A DNA stretch of 64,000 bases from a virus. Within the stretch, counting starts at the first letter, position 1. Every line of letters starts with the position of its first letter. A program made the translations under genes and the position numbers. The notes beneath the pieces are model-generated. The model was not told where the DNA came from. It made no database searches and saw only the letters and a program-made list of their open reading frames with translations. The DNA is taken from IMG/VR virus record IMGVR_UViG_3300017971_007885, positions 36,483 to 100,482 of that record; one strand, 5' to 3'. Of this stretch, positions 16,532 to 26,100 are shown in pieces.

Positions 16532-16984
16532 GTGAAGCTACAACTTGGGGCCGGGGACCGGCCACGTCAAGGGTACATTAACAGCGATATTATCAAACTG
16601 CCAGGGATCCAGGTGATTCACGATCTGAATGTGCTTCCATGGCCCTGGGAAGATGGGAAATTTGAAGAGATCCTATCTTTGGCTGTGTTTGAACACTTGT
16701 GGCTCAGACTGGACACGAGTATAGAAGAGTGTTGGCGGCTCCTGAAGCCGGACGGCTTGCTTATTTTCAAAGTGCCAGATTGCAATTCCCCCACAGTGGC
16801 GGATGATCCACAACACATTCATAGGGGATGGAGCAACCGGACTTTTGACTTCTTCGATCCGACTCGGGGCGAATATGGCAAGCGGGGCCAGATGTATGGA
16901 TATCATCCATGGTCCGTTCTCTCGATCAAGCCGATAGCCAACGGGAATTCTTGGATGGTGCGCATGCGGAAGGTTGGGCAATGA
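16532..16984 (+). CDS. Class I SAM-dependent methyltransferase
   Basis: 150 residues from a GTG start with AGAAGGG upstream. KLQLGAGDRPRQGYINSDI gives the SAM-binding glycine motif I and a later acidic residue, PWPWEDGKFEEI matches motif II, and FEHLWLRLDTSIEECWRLLKPDGLLIFKVP is the classic methyltransferase-11 motif III. Short methyltransferases of this type are frequent in polysaccharide gene clusters and are consistent with methylation of a sugar. It overlaps the following GT2 gene (ATGA). Confidence 0.82.
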   Translation: MKLQLGAGDRPRQGYINSDIIKLPGIQVIHDLNVLPWPWEDGKFEEILSLAVFEHLWLRLDTSIEECWRLLKPDGLLIFKVPDCNSPTVADDPQHIHRGWSNRTFDFFDPTRGEYGKRGQMYGYHPWSVLSIKPIANGNSWMVRMRKVGQ

Positions 16985-18108
16985 GACAAACGATCTATAG
17001 ATCGGGGACAAACAAAATAGAGACGCCAAATCAAATATCCACGCCCACGCGCCAGGTGCCCTATGTTATGCCGCTTCACTATCCAGAAGTGATCTTGGAC
17101 TGCTACAATGAAGGCGATCAGGCACTTTTCATGTTTCCAGAAGCGTGGCTTGCCCCAGAGTATTGCAAGTTGGGCTTTAGGGTCTTGGCTCAAGGGTATG
17201 ACATAGTTGTGCCGCTCCGGGAACATCAAGAAGAGCCGGTCATGTATGCCGGGCTTCTATGGATGGCCTTCAGCGATCCGGTAAAGGCGTTCTTGAGAGA
17301 CTGGGCATTAAAGAGCCAGGAGCTTTATCCGTGGCGAGCCTTTCATGATGCGCTTTATGAGAGCGGGATCCGGGTATGGTATGCGCCGGCCACGTGGTGG
17401 AAGCAACCGACCTATGCCGGTATGGCCGTGATCATTCCTTGCTACAACCATGAAGAATTCTTGCTTGAAGCGGTAAACTCTGCGCTCCGGGCCAGGGCCG
17501 ATCAGATTATCATTGTAGACGATGGATCTCCGGGGGATGTGCTTGGGGCGCTTGCACCATTGATCAATCGAAGGAAAGCGCCGATCTTTGTGCTCAAGCA
17601 GGAAAACAAAGGCTTGCCCGCCGCCAGAAATGCCGGGATCCGGGCCACGACTATGCAGCATTGCATTGCTCTGGATGCTGACGATCGAATCTCGGATCAT
17701 TACATTGCCAGGGCGAAAAAGGCGATCATCAAACACACATGGCTATATAGCAATGTCGAGCTTTTTGGTGACGCTCAGAGGGTGGTCAAGCCTAAAGTCA
17801 ACAGGGCTTCGATGCGTGCAATGCAACCGACCAATGCCACTACAGTGGTTCCAAAGCACGCATGGCAGTTTGTGGGCGGGTACGATGAAACGATAGGTGG
17901 CTTTGAATCGTGGGACTTTTTATCAAGGCTCATACAGGCCAATTGGACACCACGCAAATTCACGGGCGTGGCCTACTATCGGAAACGGAACGGTGAAGGC
18001 ATGTTGGCGGAAAAGGTTTTTGCTGACAAGCCAACTTACTTCAAGGGTTTGATAGATCGCAACCCGGTCTATTTCCGGGGTGCCTTCAAAGAGCACTTGC
18101 GTGAATAA
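16981..18108 (+). CDS. Family 2-like glycosyltransferase with N-terminal extension
   Basis: 375 residues from the ATG at 16981 (ATGA overlap). The C-terminal two thirds is a GT-A enzyme: AVIIPCYNHEEFLLEAVNSA, IIIVDDGSPGD, ENKGLPAARNAGI and CIALDADDRI with the DAD metal motif, then FVGGYDETIGGFESWDF. The first 140 residues are an additional domain without a recognised motif. The enzyme likely adds sugars from nucleotide donors. It closes the sugar cassette. Confidence 0.85.
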   Translation: MRQTIYRSGTNKIETPNQISTPTRQVPYVMPLHYPEVILDCYNEGDQALFMFPEAWLAPEYCKLGFRVLAQGYDIVVPLREHQEEPVMYAGLLWMAFSDPVKAFLRDWALKSQELYPWRAFHDALYESGIRVWYAPATWWKQPTYAGMAVIIPCYNHEEFLLEAVNSALRARADQIIIVDDGSPGDVLGALAPLINRRKAPIFVLKQENKGLPAARNAGIRATTMQHCIALDADDRISDHYIARAKKAIIKHTWLYSNVELFGDAQRVVKPKVNRASMRAMQPTNATTVVPKHAWQFVGGYDETIGGFESWDFLSRLIQANWTPRKFTGVAYYRKRNGEGMLAEKVFADKPTYFKGLIDRNPVYFRGAFKEHLRE

Positions 18109-18128
18109 CGCTAGAAAGCAGGTCCAGA

Positions 18129-18674
18129 ATGGAACAAAGTACACGGATGGGGTTGGTTGAGTACATAGGAGCCAAGACGGCTTCTTTCTCAGTAGCCTAT
18201 AACCCAACTCAGGGCCGGACCGTGAACCGGATGTGGGCGGCCATTGGTAACGATCAATCGCCCATGATCAAACAAAGAAGGTGGTTGCCGGAGCCAGAGG
18301 CACGATTTTACAACGCTTTTGCGGACTTTAGGCTTTTGCGATGGGGATCGAGCGTTTCAACCGAACCGGTCAGAACGCCGGTGGTTACTGCATTCTCGGA
18401 GCCGATTCCGGAACCGCAAGCCCTTCCTTTGCACGTGCTTTTACAACAGCAAAGAGATGCAATGATGGCCGTTGCCCCGGCCGGCGCGATCGTGACCAAG
18501 GACATAGAAGAGATCGGGCCGCAATATCTCATGTCAAAATCTGGAACTGTTCACAGGCCAGAATGCTCTTCAGCCAAGAGGATCAAAACGCCGGTAGAAT
18601 TCCATACGATGGAAGACGTAACCGCCGATCCGAACTTCAAAAAGTTTCATAGTTGTTGTGAGGGATTAACGTAA
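18129..18674 (+). CDS. Unknown protein with C-terminal Cys/His cluster
   Basis: 181 residues. The first 80 are basic and aromatic (YNPTQGRTVNRMWAAIG, IKQRRWLPEPEARFYNAF). The C-terminus reads KSGTVHRPECSSAKRIKTP...KFHSCCEGL, with His and Cys spaced as in small metal-binding modules. It lies between the sugar cassette and connector-like genes and ends TAATG, overlapping an ATG that is followed two codons later by TGA. Function unknown. Confidence 0.6.
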   Translation: MEQSTRMGLVEYIGAKTASFSVAYNPTQGRTVNRMWAAIGNDQSPMIKQRRWLPEPEARFYNAFADFRLLRWGSSVSTEPVRTPVVTAFSEPIPEPQALPLHVLLQQQRDAMMAVAPAGAIVTKDIEEIGPQYLMSKSGTVHRPECSSAKRIKTPVEFHTMEDVTADPNFKKFHSCCEGLT

Positions 18675-18913
18675 TGGGTTGAGGGTGCCCAACTCGGACG
18701 GGTCCGAGCAGAACCAGGCCACGGCGGATTTTCAAACCAGATCCAACGTGGAAGCAGATCCTGTACATCGGTGGGCGTGCGGGCACGTTTACCGTGCCGG
18801 GAGGATATACCGGCCAAGATTACGCTATTTGTCCAAATACGCTTATACCAGTGCACCCACGGGACATGCCTTTTTTTGAGGGTAGGCCAAGGGAGTATAA
18901 AACAGTATGGTGA
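18674..18913 (+). pseudogene. Small frame with ATG-GGT-TGA start, possibly a recoded or non-AUG gene
   Basis: The previous gene ends TAATG, giving an ATG at 18674, but codon 3 in that frame is TGA (18680-18682). The same frame is then open to TGA at 18911-18913 and encodes a plausible protein end (YIGGRAGTFTVPGGYTGQ, then IPVHPRDMPFFEGRPREY). No ATG or TTG lies upstream of this segment; the first canonical start is a GTG near 18800. It overlaps the next ATG at 18907, as a real gene here would. It could be a broken gene, stop read-through, or a non-AUG start. UGA is a normal stop elsewhere in this window. Confidence 0.45.
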
Positions 18914-20112
18914 ATCCAAGTCCGTTTTATGCGCCGGGCTTTATCGCTCCAGGTATCGCACCGGTGCCGATCTCACTAACTGAATACATCCAAACCACAG
19001 GGATCAACGAATATCTATTCTATGGCGTGAAACGGGGCGCTTACGTGCCGGAAAGTACCCAATTTTACGACTTTTGGGATCGCCAGATGATTTATCAATA
19101 CCTGCGGGCGGCGGAGCGCCAGATCGAGAACAAGATCCGGGTCCACCTTACCCCTACTTGGGCGGATGAAGACGGCGAAGAAGTGATCGTGGCAGATATG
19201 CGCGGCTATGTCTCAACATCGGGCCGCTCTGGGTACTATGCATGGCACGATTTTGCAGGTGCGTGGCCCTGGAGTGGGAGCGGATCGTACTATTACAACC
19301 CAACAAGCTTGGACTGGAAGGCATTTATCCAGGCCGGGCAAAGAAAAACTTCTGTATACGCCGCCCATGCCACGGTTTCATATGGCGGTGACTGGGCAAA
19401 AGTGACCGTTCCAAGTGGCGGGGTGGGCTCCAAGGACGAAATACGGGTATTTTATGCCGATGGCACCCATACCTATGGGCCAGAGCCGTCCAAGATCAAA
19501 GTGGGACCGAACAACATTATCATTACATGGCCAAAGGTCCGGATGGTTAAGCCAGAACTGAGCACCAGGCACAACTTGCCGGTGGACTTTGACGATAACA
19601 ACAACTTTGTGGAAACGATCACAGTGGCCCGAGAGTACAACGATCCAAGTGTTCAAGCCGTGGTCAGAACACGCCGGAACTGCAATACAACCGCATGCCA
19701 GGAGAGCACGGAAACAGCTTGTATCTTTCCTTCAGAACGGGAACTTGGTTATGTGGCCATCTATCCGGCTTGCTATGGCGGTGGACAGTGGCGGCGGCGG
19801 ACGGCATTCCAGGGAATCCCAGATGTGGCGTTTCTGCATTATCAATCAGGGCTGAAGACCTTGCCGCCAGGGTGGGATCAAGCGATCATCCGCCTTGCTC
19901 ACACGATTATGCCAGAAGCACCATGTCCGACAGGTCACCAACCCCAAGATCGTTTCTGGAGCAGGGACCGGAACATGAGCCATTCACAAACCCGAGAGCG
20001 GATCAATTGTCCGTGGGGGCTAATGGATGGGGCGTGGTACTCCTGGATGTTTTTCGAGGAACAAGAGCAGAATTATAGCAAAGGGGGTGGTTTACTTGCC
20101 TTCAGAGGATAA
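18907..20112 (+). CDS. Head or head-tail connector structural protein, unrecognised
   Basis: 401 residues with AAGGGAG before the start. The N-terminal 90 residues (ISLTEYIQTTGINEYLFYG, FYDFWDRQMIYQYLRAAERQIENKI) are helical, as in head-completion or connector proteins. The middle is glycine- and tyrosine-rich beta structure (GYYAWHDFAGAWPWSGSGSYYY). The C-terminal part has six or more cysteines (RRNCNTTACQESTETACIFP). Its position after the capsid and before the tail tube fits a connector or decoration role. No family is claimed. Confidence 0.6.
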   Translation: MVNPSPFYAPGFIAPGIAPVPISLTEYIQTTGINEYLFYGVKRGAYVPESTQFYDFWDRQMIYQYLRAAERQIENKIRVHLTPTWADEDGEEVIVADMRGYVSTSGRSGYYAWHDFAGAWPWSGSGSYYYNPTSLDWKAFIQAGQRKTSVYAAHATVSYGGDWAKVTVPSGGVGSKDEIRVFYADGTHTYGPEPSKIKVGPNNIIITWPKVRMVKPELSTRHNLPVDFDDNNNFVETITVAREYNDPSVQAVVRTRRNCNTTACQESTETACIFPSERELGYVAIYPACYGGGQWRRRTAFQGIPDVAFLHYQSGLKTLPPGWDQAIIRLAHTIMPEAPCPTGHQPQDRFWSRDRNMSHSQTRERINCPWGLMDGAWYSWMFFEEQEQNYSKGGGLLAFRG

Positions 20113-20425
20113 ACAGATCGTATTTTTCGATCCTAGAAACTACCGGAGAGGCAATCCCAATGTGATCTTGTTTCATAGCAACCGCTTCTTGATCTTGCCC
20201 TTATCTGAGGTAGCCATAGCTGAAGATGGTATTTTGTCCGTTGATCAAGTCAACTTGGCTTGTGCATTTGATGTAACCCCAGACTTGCCGCCCCGAGTGG
20301 TGGGAAGCGCGTGGAAACATCACATTGTTTTCAATACAGAAGTAGATCCAGTGTGGGCCGTAGGTGTAGCCCGATCGTGTGACCTATCCGCAAGTGAGAT
20401 TGTGGACAAATTCATGGAGGTATAA
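20087..20425 (+). CDS. Probable tail-completion or minor head protein
   Basis: About 112 residues. The start is uncertain: GTG at 20087 or TTG at 20096, the latter with GGGGGTGG five bases upstream; both lie in the 3' end of the previous gene. The sequence (IVFFDPRNYRRGNPNVILFHSN, LILPLSEVAIAEDGILSV) is beta-rich and small. Its position immediately before the tail tube gene suggests a tail terminator or completion factor, by context only. Confidence 0.5.
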   Translation: MVYLPSEDKQIVFFDPRNYRRGNPNVILFHSNRFLILPLSEVAIAEDGILSVDQVNLACAFDVTPDLPPRVVGSAWKHHIVFNTEVDPVWAVGVARSCDLSASEIVDKFMEV

Positions 20426-20428
20426 GAA

Positions 20429-21928
20429 ATGTCAACAACCGTTGATCAAACAACTATCCAAAGGGGGTTTCAAACCCCATTCCTAAAGATCCATCCTTCC
20501 ATCGATCCATACGAGTACACGGGCGATTGTTCACGGCTTCAAGGCGTAACAAAACCCCTTGGCGATGTGGAACACACGGAATGTATGGATGCAACCCAGG
20601 CCACGGGCTTCCGGGAAGACTCGGAGATCGTCTCACGGCCAGGATCCACCACGGGCACCATGGTGATGAAGAAGAGTATTGTCAATGCGATCAAGGCTGA
20701 ACTCTGGGCAGATTGCAGATGGAACATTGACATTAGGCTTCAGCTAGAGGGTACCGGCTCCAGGTCCGATCAAATGAACTGGAACGCAATCGATCGGTAT
20801 ATCCGGTCCAAGTACACCGAGTATGCTACTGACGACGAAACGGTATACACTCGGGACGATCAAGGCGAAGTCTTGATCACGATGCCCTTTAGTGCGCCGC
20901 CTTTGTCGTTTTACAACATCCGCAAGCTGGATGCCCAATTGATCGATACTGACAAGGCCGGAAACATCACATGTATAACGTGGCTTGCCCATGAAGAGTG
21001 CCCCAGTGTCAACGGGCCGGCCGTGGGGTGCAAGATGGCTGTGGGAACGGCTGACATCGGTGGTAACCCACAGGTAGGATTATCAAGCGACGGTGGCCAA
21101 ACCTGGACTTGGTTTACCTTTGATGGCACGAACAACACGCCAACGTGGACCAACCCGATTACTGGAATCAGCGGGATCGATGACTTGATCGTGGTGGTCA
21201 GTGCGGCGGAAGGGTCACATGCGTATTCCACAGACGGCGGAACCACGTGGGCGGAAGTCACGCTTGCCGACTATGCCGCCAATGCCCCCCAGGCCGTGGT
21301 AGTGCAATCGCCTACAGCTATATGGATTGCCGGTGCCAACGGGTATATCTGGTTCTCGGATGACGGCGCTGTAACAGCAACCACGGCGGACGGTGGGAAC
21401 CCCGGTGTGGTCACGTCAAGCAACCTGCTCCGGATCAAGGCGCTATCCGATCGCTTTATCATTGCCGTGGGTGCATCCAATGCCATCGTAAAATCTGAGA
21501 ACGGCGGCGAAACCTGGAGCCTGGTTACAGGGCCGGCGGCTCAAGCGGCGGTGCAAGCCAATTCGATCGCAATGTGGGATCAAAACATTTGGCTTGTGGT
21601 CTATGAAGACGGCGAGGCTTACTGGACCGACGATGCCGGAACAACCTGGACCGAGGATACCCAGATCACAGACAAGGCTTTGACGGCGCTCAACGATGTT
21701 GCCGTGCATAAAGCGGAACGGTATGTGATGGTGGGTGAAGACGGCGATGGTAACGGGATCATTTTGGACAACATCCACGGTGCCCCCGGCAAGTGGGCAG
21801 AAATCGCAGAGCCGTCCGATGTGCAGGAGCTTTTCCAGGTGATCACGTGTGATCAAAACCTTTGGGTAGCAACCGGCGAAGTCACCTATGTGGGTGCCGA
21901 AGGCGCGATCGTTCGAGCGGTGGCCTAA
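20429..21928 (+). CDS. Probable major tail tube protein with C-terminal beta-propeller
   Basis: 499 residues with GGAGGTATAAGA before the ATG. Residues 1-185 read as a tube-type subunit. From about residue 215 on, Asp-box repeats of BNR/sialidase type recur: SSDGGQTW, STDGGTTW, SENGGETW and TDDAGTTW, each preceded by a hydrophobic strand, predicting a beta-propeller. Tail tubes with C-terminal decoration domains are known, but a full propeller is large for one. It precedes the chaperone and tape measure genes, the usual place of the major tail protein. The propeller may bind glycans on the host surface. Confidence 0.7.
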   Translation: MSTTVDQTTIQRGFQTPFLKIHPSIDPYEYTGDCSRLQGVTKPLGDVEHTECMDATQATGFREDSEIVSRPGSTTGTMVMKKSIVNAIKAELWADCRWNIDIRLQLEGTGSRSDQMNWNAIDRYIRSKYTEYATDDETVYTRDDQGEVLITMPFSAPPLSFYNIRKLDAQLIDTDKAGNITCITWLAHEECPSVNGPAVGCKMAVGTADIGGNPQVGLSSDGGQTWTWFTFDGTNNTPTWTNPITGISGIDDLIVVVSAAEGSHAYSTDGGTTWAEVTLADYAANAPQAVVVQSPTAIWIAGANGYIWFSDDGAVTATTADGGNPGVVTSSNLLRIKALSDRFIIAVGASNAIVKSENGGETWSLVTGPAAQAAVQANSIAMWDQNIWLVVYEDGEAYWTDDAGTTWTEDTQITDKALTALNDVAVHKAERYVMVGEDGDGNGIILDNIHGAPGKWAEIAEPSDVQELFQVITCDQNLWVATGEVTYVGAEGAIVRAVA

Positions 21929-21950
21929 GTCCACCTAGAAACGGGAACCA

Positions 21951-22505
21951 ATGTTAGTATCAGAAGCTGAAGCGATCTTGGATGATTTTCAATCGATCGT
22001 CAAGTTGTCGTGCGGCGCGATCGTACTATGCAAAAAAGTGCCGGGATTTTTGCTCCGGGCCTTCCAGCGTAGCCACGTGGAACCAAAACCGCCCAAGAAA
22101 CCGGTAAAAGTCTTGGGCGGCATGACAACGATGGAAGAAGATCCAGAGGATCCAGCGTATAAACAAACGATGGACGACTGGACAGCAAAAACAGGCTTTG
22201 ACTTCCTGGAGATCGCCATGGATTATATGGATCTCCTGGACGAAACAAAAGAGCAAGCGACGATCCGGGAACAAAGGCTTGATCGGTACGGCATGGAAAA
22301 TATCACGCCAAACAGGATGGACGTGTTTATATTTTCTGAACAAACAGAAGATACCAATGCCGAGTACATCAAGCTTTTGTGCGATGAAGTCATGCGGTTG
22401 AGTACAATTACGCCCCCGGAGGTGGCTGAAGCCAAGGGCAATTTTCGATCTTCGATGGATGAATCTGCCAGTAACGGATCTCCAGATGCCGAGGACGCAT
22501 CTTAG
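21951..22505 (+). CDS. Tail assembly chaperone, first frame (G-like)
   Basis: 184 residues, acidic and helical (DWTAKTGFDFLEIAMDYMDLL, FIFSEQTEDTNAEYIKLLCDEVMRL). Its location between the tail tube and tape measure genes and the overlapping second frame identify it as the N-terminal part of the tail assembly chaperone pair, which coats the tape measure protein during tail assembly. It overlaps the next frame by 47 bases. Confidence 0.65.
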   Translation: MLVSEAEAILDDFQSIVKLSCGAIVLCKKVPGFLLRAFQRSHVEPKPPKKPVKVLGGMTTMEEDPEDPAYKQTMDDWTAKTGFDFLEIAMDYMDLLDETKEQATIREQRLDRYGMENITPNRMDVFIFSEQTEDTNAEYIKLLCDEVMRLSTITPPEVAEAKGNFRSSMDESASNGSPDAEDAS

Positions 22506-22698
22506 TTATGGCCCTGAAGGGAAAAGCACTTGGCTTTTGTGTCCGGAACTCTTGAGATGGGAGATCGCCAGGTTTGAAGGTTACCGGCTAGATGAATTTG
22601 ACGATCTTCCGGGTCCAGAACAGTCCCGTTGTGCCGCCCGGTTTGAAGTCTACCAGATCAAGGAACGATTACTAGCCGGAGGGTTGCATGGCGGATAA
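22459..22698 (+). CDS. Tail assembly chaperone, second frame (T-like)
   Basis: 79 residues in the +1 frame relative to the upstream gene. LLRWEIARFEGYRLDEFDDL is the pattern usual in the T part of tail chaperones. In most phages it is joined to the G part by ribosomal frameshift. Here the required shift is +1 or -2, and I see no standard -1 slippery heptamer. An ATG at 22459 allows independent initiation. The 3' end runs into a terminator hairpin. Confidence 0.6.
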   Translation: MNLPVTDLQMPRTHLSYGPEGKSTWLLCPELLRWEIARFEGYRLDEFDDLPGPEQSRCAARFEVYQIKERLLAGGLHGG

Positions 22699-22714
22699 TG
22701 TGCAACCCTTTTTT
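22681..22714 (+). terminator. Intrinsic terminator overlapping the chaperone 3' end
   Basis: GGGTTGCA (22681-22688) pairs with TGCAACCC (22701-22708), followed by TTTTTT. It overlaps the last codons of the second chaperone frame and may reduce transcription into the tape measure gene. Confidence 0.8.
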
Positions 22715-22728
22715 CACATGAGGTAGCC

Positions 22729-23184
22729 ATGAAACGATCGCAATGGTACGGATGGCCAAAAAAGAGGGCGCTTTATAGCCAGGGCGAAGGGCCAGGCGGT
22801 GAATGTGTATGCCCAGAGTGCGGCGCAAAGAAGCCGCATGAAGCAGGGACGCCATGCACAGATGTGCCGTGCCCAAAGTGCGGTACAAAGATGGTCCGGG
22901 AAGGGGCGATTATCAACAAGGCCGCCTATAGCCGGAGCAGGTGCATGATGTGCGACAATCCCCCCCAGATAGATGCCAGGTGGGCGGATGGCCGGGGGCG
23001 GGCATGGTTTTGCATCCCCCACTTCCTAGAGTGGACGCAAAAAGAGCCACGAGAGATCGTACAAGCATGGTTTATCAAAGATGGCCAAGCACCCAAAACT
23101 TTGAAGGATCATCCAGGGGCTAGACTCGGTACAGAGCCGGCCAAGATAGCAAATCGGGCCAGGGAGTTAGCACATGGCGGATAA
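22729..23184 (+). CDS. Zinc-ribbon protein upstream of the tape measure gene
   Basis: 151 residues. Two CxxC pairs (CVCPECGAKK and VPCPKCGTKM) form a probable zinc ribbon at residues 26-55. A second Cys group (CMMCDNPP, WFCIPHF) follows near residues 72-98. The position after the tail chaperones and its 11-base overlap with the tape measure gene suggest a tail assembly factor, but no function is established. Confidence 0.65.
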   Translation: MKRSQWYGWPKKRALYSQGEGPGGECVCPECGAKKPHEAGTPCTDVPCPKCGTKMVREGAIINKAAYSRSRCMMCDNPPQIDARWADGRGRAWFCIPHFLEWTQKEPREIVQAWFIKDGQAPKTLKDHPGARLGTEPAKIANRARELAHGG

Positions 23185-26100
23185 AATGCGCAAACTTGGG
23201 CTAAAAGTGGCGCTTGCCGGGCTCCAGTCCTACCGATCCGGCATTCAGTCTATCAACAAAGACAACGCCGCAACCAGGCAATCAATGGAAGACGTGGCCC
23301 AAGGGAGCCAAAAACTAGACTTGGGCATGGCCGCCTTGACCGGCGGAATGCAAGCCCTTGCCGCAAAGGGGATCGAAGTGCTTCTTGGCGGACTGAAGAG
23401 GTTGGGCAAAGAGATCTATGGCATGGCCTCAGAAGCCGGTGTGGTGGCCGGGCTAAAAGGAGCCTTTGAAGGACTGTCCGCTTCTGTGGGCCTAACCGGT
23501 GCAGAAATGCTACAAAAGTTCAGGGTGGCCACGGGTGGCATGGTGACCATGAAAGATGCTATGATGAGTTTTAACAAGGCCGCCCAGTTGATTAGCACTG
23601 ATTTTGCCACAATGATCCCCGATGCTATGGGGCACCTATCCAAGGTGTCTCGGTCAACCGGGGCCAGTCTGGACTATTTGCTTGACTCCTTGGTGATCGG
23701 TATTGGCCGCCTATCTCCTATGATCCTGGACAACTTGAGTATCCAGGTGTCCCTTGCCGAAGCCTCACAACGAGCCGCCGACATGTTTGGCGTGAACACC
23801 AAGGCATTATCAAAACAGCAAAAGCAATTGGGCATGGCCAATATCGTTATGGAAAAGTTGGCCATCAATACGGCGCATATGCCAGGCGTAACCGGCACAA
23901 CCACGGCACAAATGGCTGCATTGGGTACAACCTTGAAAGACGTGCGAACAGAGATCGGCCTTCGCTTTTTGCCGGTGTTGAGCGAATGGATGGGCATTGC
24001 CAACGCTCTAGCCACTGAGTTTATGCCAAAACTCATTCCAGCGGCTGAAAAGGTATCTAATGCAGTCATGGGAATGATGACTTGGTTTCAAAAGTTGGTT
24101 CCTGTACAGAAAATTGTGGCCGGTTTATCTGAAGCTTTTGATGCTTTCGTGACCGGGATGCAAACGGCGCTTGCTCCGGCTCTAGAAGTCTGGGGGAACT
24201 GGACCGGGATTATCAAAGCTTACATTGAAAGCATCGTCAATATTTTGACCGGTGGTGGACTGGGGAAGGTGTTTGAAGAACTGCCAGGCAAGATCGAAGC
24301 CGCTTTTGCGGTGATCGGGCCAATAATTGAAGAGGTAACCAAGTACCTGACTTATTTCTTCAGAGTGGCCAGAGATGTTTTTGCAGGAGTTGAAGCCCTT
24401 TTGAAGGGGGACACAGAGCGGGCAACCAAATTTTTTACAAAAGCCTTCAACACAGCCATAGCCACGGTGATCGCCCTATTCAAGCGGCTTGGTGCTCAAG
24501 TGATCGAGTGGGGCAAAAGTCTGATTGCATCCTACAGTAAAGGGATCATTGAAGGGATCAAAGCCTATCTATCCGCCGCTCTTCAATCTGTAGCCAACTT
24601 TATCAAATCATTTATGGCTCCAGGGAGCCCGCCCAAGTTTTTGCCGGATATTGGCACGTGGGGTGCCGGGGCAATGAATGAGTACATCAAGGGCATGGAG
24701 CATGCCGATTTTGGTATGCTGTCTAGTTTTACATCCCAATTCAAAACCGAACTTTCAGGCTTGATCCAGGCCGGTGATTTGGATGCTTCTGCTTTTGCAG
24801 ATACGTTTTTTGAGCTACGTGGCACCGTCATGAAGGTCATGGATGACTTCAAAAAAACCGGCAAGGTTGCAGCGGGGGCATTGGATCCGTTACGCAAAAA
24901 CTTGGGCAAGACCGGGGAAGCTTTGGCTGAATTGATCGAGAAACAACTTGCCTTTTCCGCTCTGGATAAGCAGATCGAAGAGCTAGAAAAAGGCTTCAGT
25001 GAAGCAATGGATGGAATCAGCAAAAAGTTCGAGGGCTTGACGGATCAAGAAGAAGCCTTGAATGATGCCTTGATGCCTTTTATCAAAAACCTGGAAAAGC
25101 TACGCGCTCAAGAAGTCGTTGAACTTGACGAATTGAGAGAGATGTTAGACGCCGGAGAAATTGGGCTTGAAGAGTACGAAGATCGGGTCAAGGCTGTAAA
25201 AGATCAAACCAGGGAAGCCGAAAAAGCCTATAATGTGAAGCGAGCAGAGCAGGTAAAATCACGCCAAAATATTCAGGAGCAAAAAGAGGCACTTCAGGAC
25301 CAGGCCAAAACGCTTCAAGATGAACGGCGAGAGAAACTAAAAGCTCTTGCTGAAGAAAGAAAAGCTTTGGCTGAAGGGATCACGGCGCTTCAGGACCGGC
25401 TTGCGTTCCACCGTGAAACGTTGGGCGTGATGAAACAACAAGACCAATTGTTAAAAAAGATGGCTGAAAGGATGCCCAAGGTTGGCGTGGGGGCCGGCCC
25501 TAAAGTGGACGGCATGCCAGCTTTACCAAAGGTTGAAGATTTGCTTGGTGAAGACATGCCCACCGTGCTTGAATCTGTTGACGACTTTAGGAAACGGATG
25601 GAAGATCTAGGTAGTCTTGAGATCGAACCGTTTGATCTCGGGGAACTTTTGCCCGATGTGGAAACAACAAAACGTGAAGTTTCCGCTTGGTTCTCTGCAT
25701 CTTTGGCCGGCATACAAACGGCGGCACAAAATTCGCCTATTGCTCAATGGATCCTGGATGCATTTTTCGTAAAACTCCCTGAAGTAATAAAGGGAATTAG
25801 CACGTGGATGGAAAGCAATTTTCCTATGGCCTTTTATATGGTACCAAAAATCTTGGAAGAAGTTTTCTCTGGAGATTTTCAAGGTGCCTTGCAATTGGCT
25901 ATTGATTGGTTCGAGTGGTTCAAAAGCTATATTGCTATCTGGTGGGCAATGGAGATTGAGCCTAAACTGAAACCATTCAAAGAGTGGTGGGAAAAAACTT
26001 GGCCGATCTTGCAAGCGATTGCAGTCACGGCATGGAAAGTGATCAGTGATGTTGTCTCGGCGGCGGTGAAAGTGATCGTGGATGATGTTTGGCCAAAACT

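Noticed and set aside
18674-18913. Genome-wide UGA recoding
   Set aside because: Many genes end in TGA within ATGA overlaps, which only makes sense if UGA is a stop.
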